Shown piece by piece: positions 1-9,116 of a DNA stretch of 64,000 nt (position 1 is its first letter; every line of letters begins with the position of its first letter). Below the pieces are notes generated by a model. It made no database searches. It was not told the DNA's origin and saw only the letters and a list, made by a program, of their open reading frames with translations. Source of the DNA: Devosia submarina (GTDB taxonomy: Bacteria; Pseudomonadota; Alphaproteobacteria; Rhizobiales; Devosiaceae); contig NZ_PYWB01000004.1 of assembly GCF_003056345.1 (NCBI RefSeq), forward strand, positions 124,001 through 188,000, read 5' to 3'. The position numbers and the translations under genes are program-made.

Positions 1-421
1 CGTCCGGCCTGGGCACCGATTCGGGTAGCATATGGTCGCTTCGCGTTAGCAGACTGTTAGCATTGAGCTTCACTTCCCGGGCGACTGTGCGCAGGAAGCT
101 CACCTTTCGGCTAATTGGCTCGACAAGGGTGAAATGGTGTTTCTCACCCTTGAGCGCGATAGCAAGAGGGAGCGCGGGAAAGCCGCCGCCGCTGCCGAAA
201 TCGAGGAACTCGCGGTCGCTTGGTTTCAAGAGGCGAAGCACTTGAAGACTGTCGACGAAGTGACGCGTCCAGAGATGGTCGAGTGTTTCACGTGAAACAA
301 GATTCTGCACCGGCTGCCATTTACGCAGCAGTTGAGCATAGGTTTCCAGATCTGCGTAAACTTCATCCAGGGAACGGGTGAAGTATTGCTCATAGGGCGC
401 AAGAAGCGCCTTGTTCTCCAT
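1..421 (-). CDS. rsmG: RsmG, 16S rRNA (guanine-N7) methyltransferase, 3' end cut off
   Basis: The window edge removes the C-terminal part and leaves the first 140 residues. RsmG (GidB) uses SAM to methylate N7 of a conserved guanine (G527 in E. coli) in 16S rRNA. The SAM-binding loop DFGSGGGFP is at residues 74-82, and the family segment LVSRETL is at 41-47. The ATG shares one base with the mnmG stop (TGATG), so translation is probably coupled. A perfect parS site lies inside the coding sequence. In related bacteria parA and parB follow rsmG; if so here, they lie just outside the window (inference). Confidence 0.95.
   Translation of the reverse strand, partial: MENKALLAPYEQYFTRSLDEVYADLETYAQLLRKWQPVQNLVSRETLDHLWTRHFVDSLQVLRLLKPSDREFLDFGSGGGFPALPLAIALKGEKHHFTLVEPISRKVSFLRTVAREVKLNANSLLTRSDHMLPESVPRPD
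284..299. promoter_or_regulatory. parS: parS site 1 (perfect palindrome)
   Basis: TGTTTCACGTGAAACA, a perfect 16-bp palindrome matching the near-universal bacterial parS consensus bound by ParB. It lies inside rsmG, so the codons carry the site. It is one of only two symmetric copies in the window; the other is at 57999. It is also the site closest to the expected position of parAB. Confidence 0.9.
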
Positions 422-2289
422 CAACTCGCCTCTTGCAGCTGATGCTGGCCTTTGCGGATAACGGCGAGCAACAATGTGATAGCTGCCGGCGTCATTCCAT
501 CCAGCGCTTGTGCTTGGGCAATCGTTTGCGGGCGCGCCGTAGCAAGCTTGTTGCGCAGTTCCATGGACAAGCCAGGAACCGACGCATAATCCAGAGTGTC
601 AGGAATGGATTTTTGCTCGTCCCGTCGCACAGCATCGATGTCGCTCTGCTGACGATCAAGATAAACAGCATATTGAGCGTCCACAGTGAGTTGCTCAAGA
701 ATAGATGGATCAATCTCCAAGATCTCAGGCCAGAGCCGCGCTGCATCCTCAACGGTCACATTGGGATAGGACAGAAGATCAAAAGCGGAGCGCATCTTGC
801 CATCTTGATTGATGCTAAGCCCTGCAGCTCGCGCCCCAGTGGGAGAGATGGTCAGAGTCTTGAGGAGATCGCGGCCGGACTGGAGATTCGATTGCTTGGC
901 GGCAAACAAATCCTTGCGAATTTCACCCACCAAGCCTTTGCTGATCCCGATGGGAGACAGGCGTTGATCGGCATTGTCGGCGCGGAGGTGGAGGCGGAAC
1001 TCGGCACGTGAGGTAAACATGCGATAGGGCTCAGACACGCCCCGAGTGACGAGGTCATCCACCATGACGCCAAGATAGCTTTCGGTGCGGGATAGTACCA
1101 TAGGGTCCTCGCCCATAGCAGCAACTGCTGCATTCGCGCCGGCGAGAAGGCCCTGAGCACCAGCTTCTTCATAGCCCGTGGTGCCGTTGATCTGTCCCGC
1201 AAGGTAGAGGCCTGGCTGCCGCTTTACCTCCAAAGTGGGTCGAAGTTCACGTGGATCAACATAGTCATATTCTATGGCGTAACCCGGACGGATAATCCGC
1301 ACATTCTCAAGACCCGGCATGGAGCGAAGAAAGGCTTCCTGAACGTCGGCGGGCAGGGACGTGGAGAGCCCGTTTGGGTAAACGGTATTGTCGTCCAGCC
1401 CTTCGGGCTCGAGGAAGATCTGATGACTATCCCTATCAGCGAAACGAACGACCTTATCTTCGATAGAAGGGCAATAGCGCGGGCCACGGCTCTGGATGCG
1501 GCCGGAGTACATGGCGGAGCGGTGAAGATTCTCCGTGATGATCCGGTGCGTATCCGCAGTCGTGCGCGTAATATGGCAGTTGATCTGCGGCGCAGTGATT
1601 TCACGCGTCAGAGCCGAAAAGGGCTCTGGTGGGGTGTCGCCAGGCTGTGCTTCGAGATTGCTGTAGTCGATGGAATTAGCGTCGAGCCGAGCAGGGGTGC
1701 CGGTCTTCAAACGACCGAGTTGAAGACCAAGGCTTTCGAGACGCGTGGAGAGACCGAGAACTGGTTTCTCACCAACTCGGCCGGCTGGGATCGTTTCCTC
1801 TCCGCGATGGATCAAGCCACGAAGGAATGTACCAGTGGTCAGAACTACGGCTTTGGTCCCGTAGAATGTACCATCAAGTAAACGGACACCGGAGACTGTT
1901 CCATTGGAGGTGACGATGTCGTCAACTTCACCTTCGATGATATCGAGGCTTGGCTGGCCGAACAGCGTTTCTTGCATGGCTTGGCGGTAGAGTTTACGGT
2001 CGGCTTGGGCGCGTGGTCCACGAACGGCCGGGCCCTTGCGGCGGTTAAGTATGCGGAACTGGATGCCGGCTTTGTCGGCAACGCGGCCCATCAAGCCGTC
2101 CAGTGCGTCGATCTCACGGACAAGATGGCCCTTTCCCAGACCGCCAATGGCTGGGTTGCAGCTCATCTCCCCTATAGTCGCGAATTTATGCGTGATTAGC
2201 GCTGTTGGAACACCCAAGCGGGCCGATGCAGCAGCTGCTTCGCAGCCGGCATGGCCGCCACCAACGATGATCACTGCATAATCTGTCAT
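421..2289 (-). CDS. mnmG: MnmG, tRNA uridine-34 5-carboxymethylaminomethyl modification enzyme
   Basis: MnmG (GidA) is an FAD protein that works with MnmE to add carboxymethylaminomethyl groups to U34 of certain tRNAs. The FAD-binding GGGHAG motif is at residues 10-15. The two conserved cysteines are visible in SCNPAIGG (Cys44) and RYCPSIEDK (Cys273), and TGTFLRG is at about 152-158. The length of 622 residues is normal. I place the start at 2289, where AAGGAGA precedes the ATG, rather than at an in-frame upstream start at 2319. It lies between mnmE and rsmG on the same strand, and the stop overlaps the rsmG start. Confidence 0.97.
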   Translation of the reverse strand: MTDYAVIIVGGGHAGCEAAAASARLGVPTALITHKFATIGEMSCNPAIGGLGKGHLVREIDALDGLMGRVADKAGIQFRILNRRKGPAVRGPRAQADRKLYRQAMQETLFGQPSLDIIEGEVDDIVTSNGTVSGVRLLDGTFYGTKAVVLTTGTFLRGLIHRGEETIPAGRVGEKPVLGLSTRLESLGLQLGRLKTGTPARLDANSIDYSNLEAQPGDTPPEPFSALTREITAPQINCHITRTTADTHRIITENLHRSAMYSGRIQSRGPRYCPSIEDKVVRFADRDSHQIFLEPEGLDDNTVYPNGLSTSLPADVQEAFLRSMPGLENVRIIRPGYAIEYDYVDPRELRPTLEVKRQPGLYLAGQINGTTGYEEAGAQGLLAGANAAVAAMGEDPMVLSRTESYLGVMVDDLVTRGVSEPYRMFTSRAEFRLHLRADNADQRLSPIGISKGLVGEIRKDLFAAKQSNLQSGRDLLKTLTISPTGARAAGLSINQDGKMRSAFDLLSYPNVTVEDAARLWPEILEIDPSILEQLTVDAQYAVYLDRQQSDIDAVRRDEQKSIPDTLDYASVPGLSMELRNKLATARPQTIAQAQALDGMTPAAITLLLAVIRKGQHQLQEAS

Positions 2290-2319
2290 GCTTGTTCTCC
2301 TTGGCGCTGCATACGGCAA

Positions 2320-2335
2320 TGTTTCACGTGAATCA
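2320..2335. promoter_or_regulatory. parS: parS site 2 (asymmetric, with GANTC)
   Basis: TGTTTCACGTGAATCA, one base off the perfect palindrome. It lies 31 bp upstream of the mnmG start in the mnmE-mnmG gap. The GAATC at 2330-2334 is also a CcrM-type GANTC site. A nearly identical copy lies 39 bp further on. Confidence 0.8.
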
Positions 2336-2374
2336 ATTCACGCACGCGCATGTTAGGGGCGCGCCGCTCAGTCG

Positions 2375-2390
2375 TGTTTCACGTGAATCA
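2375..2390. promoter_or_regulatory. parS: parS site 3 (asymmetric, with GANTC)
   Basis: TGTTTCACGTGAATCA, identical to site 2 over 16 bases. Its last three bases are the stop codon of mnmE (TGA read on the minus strand), so the site overlaps the end of the gene. It carries GAATC, a GANTC methylation motif. Confidence 0.8.
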
Positions 2391-3680
2391 CTTGCCGATG
2401 CAAAAACTGGAGAACAAGCGATCCAGAACCGTCTCGGCATCCATGCGTCCAATTAGACGCTCCAGGGCATAGGACGCTTGACGGAGACACTCGGCTGCCA
2501 CTTCCGGGTGGTTAAGATTAGCTGATGCTGTTTGCAGCTCTTCGGCAGCCCGTGTGAGAGCTGCCTTGTCGCGCTCGCGACTAAGAAGGGCCGGTTCTCC
2601 CGAAACAATGCTTTGCCCAAACTGATTGATGGCTCGGGTTAGGTCCACAAGGCCCTCGCCGGTTCGCGTGGATACCAGAACATGGCTGCCCGATGTAGAA
2701 GCTAAATCCAGCTTGGTACCCACCTTGATTATCGGGGGGGTAAAACTGGGGACTGGTAAATCCTCGATATCGGGAGCCGTGAGCCACAGGATCAGATCGG
2801 CATTCTCCATAGCAAGATGAGCCCGGCGGATACCCTCTGATTCGGCCTTGCTACTTGTTTCCCGTAGGCCAGCAAGATCCAGGAGGATGTAAAGCTGCCC
2901 TTGAATGTCCAAGGGGACTTCGCGAACGTCGCGTGTTGTCCCCGCTTCATCAGTAACAATGGCTATGTCTGATCTTGCCAGCGCATTAAGGAGGCTGGAC
3001 TTGCCGACGTTAGGAGGGCCGGCAAGCGCTACCCGGATACCTTCGCGGATCACACGGCCATGCTCAACGCTTTGAAGGGCATGATCGATGTCGGCGCTCA
3101 GCGCATGGAGGCGTGCGACGAAGTCGAAAGGCAGATCATCATCGACATCGCCTTCGTCGGAAAAATCGAGATTGGCTTCGATCAACGCCCTCAGATCAAG
3201 GAGTTCATGCCGCCATTCCTCGATCTTCTGAGTGAGCCCCCCTTCAAAACGAGCGAGGGCCTGGCGTCGCTGGTTCTCGGTTTCAGCTTCAAGAAGATCA
3301 CCCAGGCCTTCGATCTCGACCAGGTCGAGCTTGCCATTCTCAAAAGCACGGCGGGTAAATTCGCCGGCTTCGGCGAGGCGAGCACCAAGGCTTGTCAGCA
3401 GGCGCAGGATAGCCCGGACACCAGCCGGTGAACCGTGAACCTGGAGCTCTGCGCAATCTTCGCCGGTAAAGCTGTGTGGAGCGGGAAAGTAGGCGACAAG
3501 GCCGCGATCAAGGAGGGAGTCGTGGCCTATGGCTCGCAGCGCAAGTCGGCGTGGCTCGGGAACCTTGCCAACGACACTTTCCAAAATATCGCGGACGAGC
3601 GAGCCCGAAAGGCGAAGGACCGCCACACCGGAAGGCGTTGCCCCGGAGGACAACGCCACGATTGTATCGCCGGATCGCAT
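2388..3680 (-). CDS. mnmE: MnmE, tRNA modification GTPase
   Basis: MnmE (TrmE) is the GTPase partner of MnmG in U34 tRNA modification. The N-terminal tetrahydrofolate-binding domain covers about residues 1-118. The inserted G domain has its P-loop GPPNVGKSS at 221-229 and DEAGTTR at 244-250. The C-terminal CIGK at 427-430 supplies the catalytic cysteine. The G3 motif reads DLAGLRE (268-274), where most family members have DTAGLRE; DxxG itself is kept. Length 430 is typical. It is the first of the mnmE-mnmG-rsmG run on this strand, and a parS copy covers its stop codon. Confidence 0.97.
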   Translation of the reverse strand: MRSGDTIVALSSGATPSGVAVLRLSGSLVRDILESVVGKVPEPRRLALRAIGHDSLLDRGLVAYFPAPHSFTGEDCAELQVHGSPAGVRAILRLLTSLGARLAEAGEFTRRAFENGKLDLVEIEGLGDLLEAETENQRRQALARFEGGLTQKIEEWRHELLDLRALIEANLDFSDEGDVDDDLPFDFVARLHALSADIDHALQSVEHGRVIREGIRVALAGPPNVGKSSLLNALARSDIAIVTDEAGTTRDVREVPLDIQGQLYILLDLAGLRETSSKAESEGIRRAHLAMENADLILWLTAPDIEDLPVPSFTPPIIKVGTKLDLASTSGSHVLVSTRTGEGLVDLTRAINQFGQSIVSGEPALLSRERDKAALTRAAEELQTASANLNHPEVAAECLRQASYALERLIGRMDAETVLDRLFSSFCIGK

Positions 3681-3722
3681 CAGCTGACCGGCCGGGCAGG
3701 GGAGCGCAAGGCGTCCATTGCC

Positions 3723-4988
3723 TTAGGTGTTCATGGAATCGAAGAAGTCCGAATTCGTCTTGGTCTGGCGAACCTTGTCCATCAAGAATTCCATGGCGTC
3801 GATCGTGCCCATCGGATTGAGGATGCGGCGAAGGACATACATTTTCTTGAGGATGTCGGATTCGACCAGCAGCTCTTCCTTGCGGGTACCAGACTTGGTG
3901 ATATCCAGCGCTGGGAAGATGCGCTTGTCGGCTACCTTGCGATCAAGGATGATTTCCGAGTTACCCGTGCCCTTGAACTCTTCAAAGATCACTTCGTCCA
4001 TGCGCGACCCGGTGTCGATCAGCGCCGTGGAAATGATAGTCAGAGAGCCGCCGCCTTCGATATTGCGTGCAGCACCAAAGAAGCGCTTTGGACGTTGCAG
4101 GGCATTGGCATCCACACCGCCCGTGAGCACCTTGCCGGAGCTTGGAACAACAGTGTTGTAGGCGCGGCCGAGGCGGGTGATGGAGTCGAGCAGGATCACC
4201 ACGTCGCGCTTGTGTTCAACGAGACGCTTGGCCTTTTCGATCACCATTTCAGCGACCTGGACGTGGCGCGACGCTGGCTCATCGAACGTGGAAGAGATCA
4301 CTTCGCCGCGCACCGAGCGCTGCATGTCGGTGACTTCTTCAGGACGCTCATCGATCAACAGAACAATGAGGTAGCACTCAGGGTGATTGGTCGCGATCGA
4401 TTGTGCAATATTTTGCAACAAGACCGTCTTACCAGTACGCGGGGGTGCAACAATCAGGGCACGCTGGCCTTTGCCAAGTGGCGCTACCAAATCGAGCAGG
4501 CGGGCCGAGCGATCCTTGAGGGTAGGATCGGGCAGTTCCATGCGCAGCCGCTCTTCGGGATAAAGCGGGGTGAGGTTATCGAAGTTGACCTTGTGCCGAA
4601 CAGCTTCAGGATCTTCGAAATTAATGGTGTTGACCTTGAGAAGGGCGAAATAACGTTCGCCATCCTTGGGTGATCGGATCTGGCCTTCCACCGTGTCGCC
4701 AGTGCGCAGGCCGAAGCGGCGGATCTGCGAAGGGCTGACATAGATATCGTCCGGGCCAGGAAGATAGTTCGCGTCTGGCGAGCGCAGGAAGCCAAAGCCG
4801 TCCGGCAGAACTTCAACGACGCCTTCGCCGGTGATGTCCACTTCCTGAGCGGCCAGTTCCTTGAGGATCGCAAACATCAGTTCCTGTTTGCGCATGGTCG
4901 AAGCGTTCTCGACCTCGTGTTCTTCGGCGAACACCAACAATTCGGCCGGCGATTTGGCCTTGAGCTCGCTGAGCTTCATATTCTGCAT
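3723..4988 (-). CDS. rho: Transcription termination factor Rho
   Basis: Rho is the hexameric RNA helicase that ends transcription at rut sites. The N-terminal helical domain starts with [14 protein letters not shown]. The RNA-binding cold-shock-like domain contains GFGFLR at 64-69. The Walker A motif is APPRTGKT at 181-188, and the C-terminal ATPase core is complete. Length 421 is normal. The position between mnmE and hemJ is the usual one in Hyphomicrobiales. The 186-bp upstream gap is a likely leader; I recognise no structure in it apart from a parS-like site at its far end. Confidence 0.98.
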   Translation of the reverse strand: MQNMKLSELKAKSPAELLVFAEEHEVENASTMRKQELMFAILKELAAQEVDITGEGVVEVLPDGFGFLRSPDANYLPGPDDIYVSPSQIRRFGLRTGDTVEGQIRSPKDGERYFALLKVNTINFEDPEAVRHKVNFDNLTPLYPEERLRMELPDPTLKDRSARLLDLVAPLGKGQRALIVAPPRTGKTVLLQNIAQSIATNHPECYLIVLLIDERPEEVTDMQRSVRGEVISSTFDEPASRHVQVAEMVIEKAKRLVEHKRDVVILLDSITRLGRAYNTVVPSSGKVLTGGVDANALQRPKRFFGAARNIEGGGSLTIISTALIDTGSRMDEVIFEEFKGTGNSEIILDRKVADKRIFPALDITKSGTRKEELLVESDILKKMYVLRRILNPMGTIDAMEFLMDKVRQTKTNSDFFDSMNT

Positions 4989-5151
4989 GTAGCGGATAAA
5001 CCCTTGAGGGAAATCTGGACGGCTAGTCTATTTGGGAGGGGTAGGCACCGCGCAGCGACTTGGGAAGTCAGCTTGGAATTTGGGATGCGTTAGGACCCAC
5101 ATAACGCGTCGTTCGACGAATTTCAAGACGCAAAACATCAGCCCTGGCGTG

Positions 5152-5167
5152 GGATTCACGTGAAACA
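5152..5167. promoter_or_regulatory. parS: parS site 4 (asymmetric, with GANTC)
   Basis: GGATTCACGTGAAACA, the reverse-strand form of the GTTTCACGTGAATC variant. GATTC at 5153-5157 is a GANTC motif. It lies in the gap between the rho start and the hemJ stop, 7 bp from the end of hemJ. Confidence 0.75.
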
Positions 5168-5174
5168 GGGGGGA

Positions 5175-5597
5175 TCAGAAGGGTTTTACCACAACAGCTA
5201 TGACGATGATGACCATCAGCACGGTTGGCACTTCGTTGAGAATACGGAAGAACTTCTGCGGCTTGGTGTTCTTGTCCTGGGCAAACAGGCGCGTGTACTT
5301 GACGAGGACGCCATGGCAGGCGGTGAGCAGCAAAACCATGGCCAGCTTGAGATGCAGCCAGCCGGCACCGAGATCAACCCAGCCGCCGAACACCATCCAG
5401 AAGCCGAAGATGTAGGTGGCGATCATCGCTGGATTGATGATGCCCTTGAGGAGCCGGCGCTCCATGATCTTGAAAGTTTCCGACTGCGCCGAGCCCGTTT
5501 CGCTGACCGAGTGATAAACAAAAAGGCGCGGCAGATAGAGCATGCCGGCCATCCAGGCGATAACCGAAATCACATGCAGGGCCTTGACCCATTCCAT
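5175..5597 (-). CDS. hemJ: HemJ, protoporphyrinogen IX oxidase
   Basis: This 140-residue protein is the membrane-bound HemJ type (UPF0093) that oxidises protoporphyrinogen IX to protoporphyrin IX in haem synthesis. About four hydrophobic segments are visible (roughly residues 5-25, 55-72, 80-98 and 120-138). The family motif ALHVISVIAWMAGMLYLPR includes the conserved His8, and LLKGIINPAM is further on. It follows hemE on the same strand after 30 bp, so the two haem genes probably form an operon. The start has GGAG upstream in the hemE-hemJ gap. Confidence 0.95.
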   Translation of the reverse strand: MEWVKALHVISVIAWMAGMLYLPRLFVYHSVSETGSAQSETFKIMERRLLKGIINPAMIATYIFGFWMVFGGWVDLGAGWLHLKLAMVLLLTACHGVLVKYTRLFAQDKNTKPQKFFRILNEVPTVLMVIIVIAVVVKPF

Positions 5598-5627
5598 GGT
5601 AAACTCCTTGAAAACGAAGGCGGTGCC

Positions 5628-6671
5628 TTAGCCGTTTTTCACGCGCTCAACCAGTCGGGCAACATGCGCGATCGGGGTTTGCGGCACGATGCCATGGCCA
5701 AGATTGAAGATATGGGGGCGATCGGCGAAGGCGGCGATGATCTGGTCGATCCGCTCATCGAGCTGCGAACCGCCGGCGACAAGGCGCAAGGGATCAAGAT
5801 TGCCCTGGACCGGGAGGGTCGCGGGCAGGTGCTTGGCAGCAAAATCAAGGGGCGTGGCGTAATCGAGGCCAAGCACGTTTACGCCAGTAAGCGCTGCATA
5901 CTTTGCGAGATTGCCAGCGGCGCCGCGCGGGAAGCCGATGATTGGTGCATTGGGAACGCGAGCGCGGACTCCCGCAACGATGCGGCGATTGGGCTCGATC
6001 ACGCGATCGGCAAAAGCGATGTCATCCAGATTCAACGCCCAGCTTTCAAATAACTGCACGGCGTCGGCGCCCGCTTCGAACTGCGCAACGAGATAATCGA
6101 TGCTGGTCGCAATTAGAATGTCCATCAGCGCGGCAAAAGCTTTAGGGTGTTCCAGGGCGAAAATGCGGGCGAGGGCCTGGTCGGGAGAGCCGCGGCCGCC
6201 GATCATATAGGTGGCTACAGTCCAAGGAGAGCCGCAAAAGCCGATCAGCGTCTTTTCCGGCGCCAGGGCTGCTCGCAAGCGGCGCACGGTCTCCAGCACG
6301 GGTGCGAGATGCTCCAAAGCCCCTTCGGGACGAAGTTGGGCAACGGAATTGGGGCTTAGCGCTTCAAGGACGGGACCTTCGCCTTGCTCGAAGCGAACCG
6401 ACTGGCCCAGCGCATCAGGGATCACAAGGATATCGGAGAACAGGATCGCGGCATCGAGATCGAAGCGGCGCAGGGGCTGCAGGGTCACTTCGGTCGCAAG
6501 CTCCGGCGTATAGCAGAGCTCAAGGAAGTTCTTGGTGTTGGCACGGACCTCGCGATATTCGGGAAGATAGCGGCCGGCCTGGCGCATGATCCAGATGGGC
6601 GGACGCTCCTGGCGTTCACCGAGAATGGTTGCGAGCATGGGCTTATGGGTCAACGCCTTCTTCCCTTCCAA
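5628..6671 (-). CDS. hemE: HemE, uroporphyrinogen decarboxylase
   Basis: HemE removes four acetate carboxyls from uroporphyrinogen III to give coproporphyrinogen III. The signature PPIWIMRQAGRYLPEYRE is near the N terminus, followed by FSDILVIPDALG and GFCGSPWT. The C-terminal half has the (beta/alpha)8 motifs GFPRG and LGHGI. The start is uncertain. A TTG at 6671 gives 347 residues and has a GGGGG stretch just before it; an ATG at 6638 gives 336 residues, closer to most homologues. The gene reads away from the origin candidate, as in Caulobacter, where hemE borders the chromosomal origin. Confidence 0.96.
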   Translation of the reverse strand: MEGKKALTHKPMLATILGERQERPPIWIMRQAGRYLPEYREVRANTKNFLELCYTPELATEVTLQPLRRFDLDAAILFSDILVIPDALGQSVRFEQGEGPVLEALSPNSVAQLRPEGALEHLAPVLETVRRLRAALAPEKTLIGFCGSPWTVATYMIGGRGSPDQALARIFALEHPKAFAALMDILIATSIDYLVAQFEAGADAVQLFESWALNLDDIAFADRVIEPNRRIVAGVRARVPNAPIIGFPRGAAGNLAKYAALTGVNVLGLDYATPLDFAAKHLPATLPVQGNLDPLRLVAGGSQLDERIDQIIAAFADRPHIFNLGHGIVPQTPIAHVARLVERVKNG

Positions 6672-7087
6672 AACCCCCTAAAGAGTCTTTCTGTTTTAGT
6701 ATTTTCATTATCATGGCGGTGTTTTGGGCCAATTCAGCGCTCTCCACAATTGCCCTCGTGGCGGCACATGCGCGCAGCTCTTATGGTTAATCGGGGGTAA
6801 ATGCCATTGTGAATCGTCTCCGAGGTCGGTGCCGCCACAATGGTTAACGTGGCGTTAACGGGTCGACTCCCGAGTCAACGATTCTCTTGGAGCTGTGCAT
6901 AAGGGCTTTGCCAGCCATGGCTTTGCAAGGCGAGTTTTCCCCTTTGTTATCCCAAGCCCCTCGCGACCGGGGCCGGACTCCAATTGTTAATGAATTCCTA
7001 ACGAGGTCGAACAAGTCTGGCCTCGGGCAAAAGTCATGAGTCAAGAACACAGCTTGGGCTTGAGCTGGGGATGACAGTGTGGAAAAC
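6672..7087. other. oriC: Candidate chromosomal replication origin (oriC) in the hemE-maf gap
   Basis: This 416-bp gap has no convincing gene. Genes diverge from it for several kilobases on both sides. It contains a perfect CtrA-type box (6844-6858) and two near copies (6787-6801 and 6987-7001). Seven GANTC sites start at 6683, 6811, 6865, 6872, 6880, 6976 and 7038, where about one or two are expected by chance. Two matches to the DnaA box TTWTNCACA are on the minus strand at 6894-6902 and 7078-7086. An AT-rich stretch at about 6687-6713 could be the unwinding element. Being next to hemE matches the known Caulobacter and Rickettsia origins. Confidence 0.7.
6844..6858. promoter_or_regulatory. 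CtrA-type box in the origin candidate
   Basis: TTAA-CGTGGCG-TTAA followed by C is an exact match to the CtrA consensus TTAA-N7-TTAA(C). In Caulobacter, CtrA binding at such sites in the origin blocks initiation in swarmer cells. GANTC motifs at 6865, 6872 and 6880 lie right beside it. Confidence 0.7.
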
Positions 7088-7690
7088 ATGGCTCCCATGT
7101 TGATCCTTGCCTCACATAGTTCCACCCGCAAAGCCCTGCTGGAGCAGGCGGGTCTGGTGTTTTCCACCCAGCCGGCCCAGCTCGATGAGCGGGGGCTGGA
7201 AATTGGGGTTTTGGAGGCCGGCGGCGACGGCCGCGATGTGGCGCTGCTGCTGGCGCAAAAAAAGGCGCTGGCGGTTTCTGCCGAGCATCCCGGCGCCTGG
7301 GTTGTTGGGGCGGACCAGACGCTGAGCCTTGGAACCGAGCTTTTGCACAAGCCGGGGGATCGGGACGGCGCAGTGGCGCAGCTCGAGCGCTTGCGTGGCA
7401 AGACCCACCGGCTGCATGCAGGAGTGGCGCTGGTGCGCGATGGCGGTGTTGCATGGTCCGATGTGCAGACCGCGGAGCTGACCATGCGCGATTTTTCGCC
7501 GGGCGAGCGCGATGATGTGCTGGCCCGCGAAGGGGAAGCGTCGCTGCGATCGGTGGGGGGGTATCGTCTCGAAGGCCCGTCCATCCGATTGTTTGAAACT
7601 GTAAGCGGTGATTACTTCACTATTTTGGGATTGCCGCTCCTGCCGCTTCTGGCGGCCTTGCGCGAATGGGCGCCAGAGACCTTGTCGTGA
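7088..7690 (+). CDS. maf: Maf-like nucleoside triphosphate pyrophosphatase
   Basis: Maf proteins hydrolyse non-canonical or modified nucleotides (dTTP, UTP, m7GTP) to the monophosphate. The N-terminal LILASHSSTRKALL corresponds to the family LxLASxSPRRxxLL. The GADQTLSLG segment carries the conserved acidic residue, followed by HKPGDRDGAVAQLERLRGKTHRLHAGV. Starting at the ATG at 7088 gives 200 residues; a GTG at 7079 or an ATG at 7097 are alternatives. It is the first gene rightward of the origin candidate, and its last four bases overlap the aroE start. Confidence 0.92.
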   Translation: MAPMLILASHSSTRKALLEQAGLVFSTQPAQLDERGLEIGVLEAGGDGRDVALLLAQKKALAVSAEHPGAWVVGADQTLSLGTELLHKPGDRDGAVAQLERLRGKTHRLHAGVALVRDGGVAWSDVQTAELTMRDFSPGERDDVLAREGEASLRSVGGYRLEGPSIRLFETVSGDYFTILGLPLLPLLAALREWAPETLS

Positions 7691-8517
7691 CCACCAAAGC
7701 TTTTGTGATCGGCCATCCGATCAAACATTCCCGCTCGCCGCTTATCCACGGCACCTGGATCAGCCAGCATGGGCTTGATGCCAGCTACGAGGCGATCGAT
7801 GTGGCACCGGACCAATTGCCGGCGTTTTTCAAACGGCTGCGCAGGGGCGAATTCGCGGGCGGCAATGTGACCATTCCTCATAAGCAGGACGTTTTTGCCC
7901 TTTGCGACAGCGTTGATCCGCTCGCCACCAGCATTGGCGCGGTTAATACGCTGGTGGTTCAGGACGGGCAGGTGCACGGCACCAATACGGACTATCTGGG
8001 CTTTCTGGGCAATCTCGACGCGGAAATGCCCGGCTGGTCGGAGCGGCTCGATACGGCGATTGTGCTGGGAGCAGGGGGCGCGGCGCGGGCGATCCTTGTG
8101 GCGCTGCAGAGCCGCAATGTCGGCTCGATTGTCCTGCTGAACCGCACGCGGGAAACGGCGGAAGAACTGGCCGCGGAATTGGCGGGATCGATCAGCGTCG
8201 CGAGCCTTAACGCGTTCAACGATGTAGCACCCCTGGCAGGACTGGTGGTCAATACGTCATCAATTGGCATGCATGGCAGCCGGTTCGAGGGGCTTGATTT
8301 GGCCACGCTCCCGTCGCACGCCCTTGTTACCGACATTGTGTATACGCCCTTGCAAACGCCCCTTCTGGCCGAAGCCGAGGCGCGAGGCTTAGCGGTTGTG
8401 GATGGGCTGGGCATGCTGCTTCACCAGGCAGTGCCGGGCTTTGAAGCCTGGTTCGGCGTGCGCCCACAGGTGGACAAGCCATTGCGGACCAAGGTCGAAG
8501 CGACATTGGGACATTAG
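7687..8517 (+). CDS. aroE: AroE, shikimate dehydrogenase (NADP+)
   Basis: AroE reduces 3-dehydroshikimate to shikimate in aromatic amino acid synthesis. FVIGHPIKHSRSPLIHG gives the substrate-binding serines. NVTIPHKQ holds the catalytic lysine, NTDYLGF follows, and GAGGAARAI is the dinucleotide-binding loop. The GTG at 7687 overlaps the maf stop (GTGA) and leaves the usual short N terminus (276 residues). An ATG seven codons upstream is less likely because it would lie within maf. It is in the maf-aroE-coaE-dnaQ operon. Confidence 0.96.
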   Translation: MTTKAFVIGHPIKHSRSPLIHGTWISQHGLDASYEAIDVAPDQLPAFFKRLRRGEFAGGNVTIPHKQDVFALCDSVDPLATSIGAVNTLVVQDGQVHGTNTDYLGFLGNLDAEMPGWSERLDTAIVLGAGGAARAILVALQSRNVGSIVLLNRTRETAEELAAELAGSISVASLNAFNDVAPLAGLVVNTSSIGMHGSRFEGLDLATLPSHALVTDIVYTPLQTPLLAEAEARGLAVVDGLGMLLHQAVPGFEAWFGVRPQVDKPLRTKVEATLGH

Positions 8518-8519
8518 CC

Positions 8520-9116
8520 ATGTGGCGCATCGGGCTGACGGGTTCCATCGCAACGGGCAAATCCACGGTCCTGCAGGCCTTTGCCGATCAAGGCGTTCCG
8601 GTATTTTCCGCCGATGAAGCGGTAGGAGAGCTTTATGCCGGTCCGGCTGTCGGAGAGGTAGATGCCTTGTTTCCCGGCGTTGCGCGCAATGGCAGCATCG
8701 ACAAGAACGAGCTGAGCCGGCGGCTGGCAGCTGATCCTGCGGGTTTCAAAAAGCTTGAAGCCGTGGTGCATCCCCTGGTGCGGGCTAAAATCAAACAGTT
8801 CATGGATGATGCGGAAGCGCGCGGCGAAACGCTGGCCGTGGTGGAAGTGCCGCTCCTGTTTGAAAGCGGTTATGATTATGGCTTTGATGCTGTGGGCGTA
8901 ACCTGGGTGGATGAGCTGGTGCAGCGCGAAAGGGCGCTGGCGCGGCCGGGAATGAGCGGGGATAAGCTGCAAACCATTCTTGCCCGGCAGCTGCCACAGG
9001 AGGAAAAGAAAAGGCGGGCTGCCTATCTTTTTGATACAGGGCTTCCGCGCGAGACGATTGCAGCGATGGTCGCTGCGCTTGTTGCGAGCATTCGAGCCAA
9101 AGAGGGCCAAACGTGA
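8520..9116 (+). CDS. coaE: CoaE, dephospho-CoA kinase
   Basis: CoaE phosphorylates the 3'-hydroxyl of dephospho-CoA, the last step of coenzyme A synthesis. The P-loop GSIATGKST is at residues 8-16, followed by FSADEAVGELY. The middle has EAVVHPLVR and the conserved VVEVPLLFE. Length 198 is normal. It begins two bases after the aroE stop, and its TGA overlaps the GTG of dnaQ, so all four genes of this run are tightly coupled. Confidence 0.96.
   Translation: MWRIGLTGSIATGKSTVLQAFADQGVPVFSADEAVGELYAGPAVGEVDALFPGVARNGSIDKNELSRRLAADPAGFKKLEAVVHPLVRAKIKQFMDDAEARGETLAVVEVPLLFESGYDYGFDAVGVTWVDELVQRERALARPGMSGDKLQTILARQLPQEEKKRRAAYLFDTGLPRETIAAMVAALVASIRAKEGQT

Noticed and set aside
1252..1261. TTCACGTGGA in mnmG and lone CACGTG hexamers (for example near 28158, 48074 and 62079)
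   Set aside because: They lack the full TTCACGTGAA core, so I did not count them as parS.
6844..7584. 246-codon minus-strand frame covering the origin candidate and maf
   Set aside because: Serine/arginine-rich antisense of maf that runs into the non-coding gap; its start is not credible.
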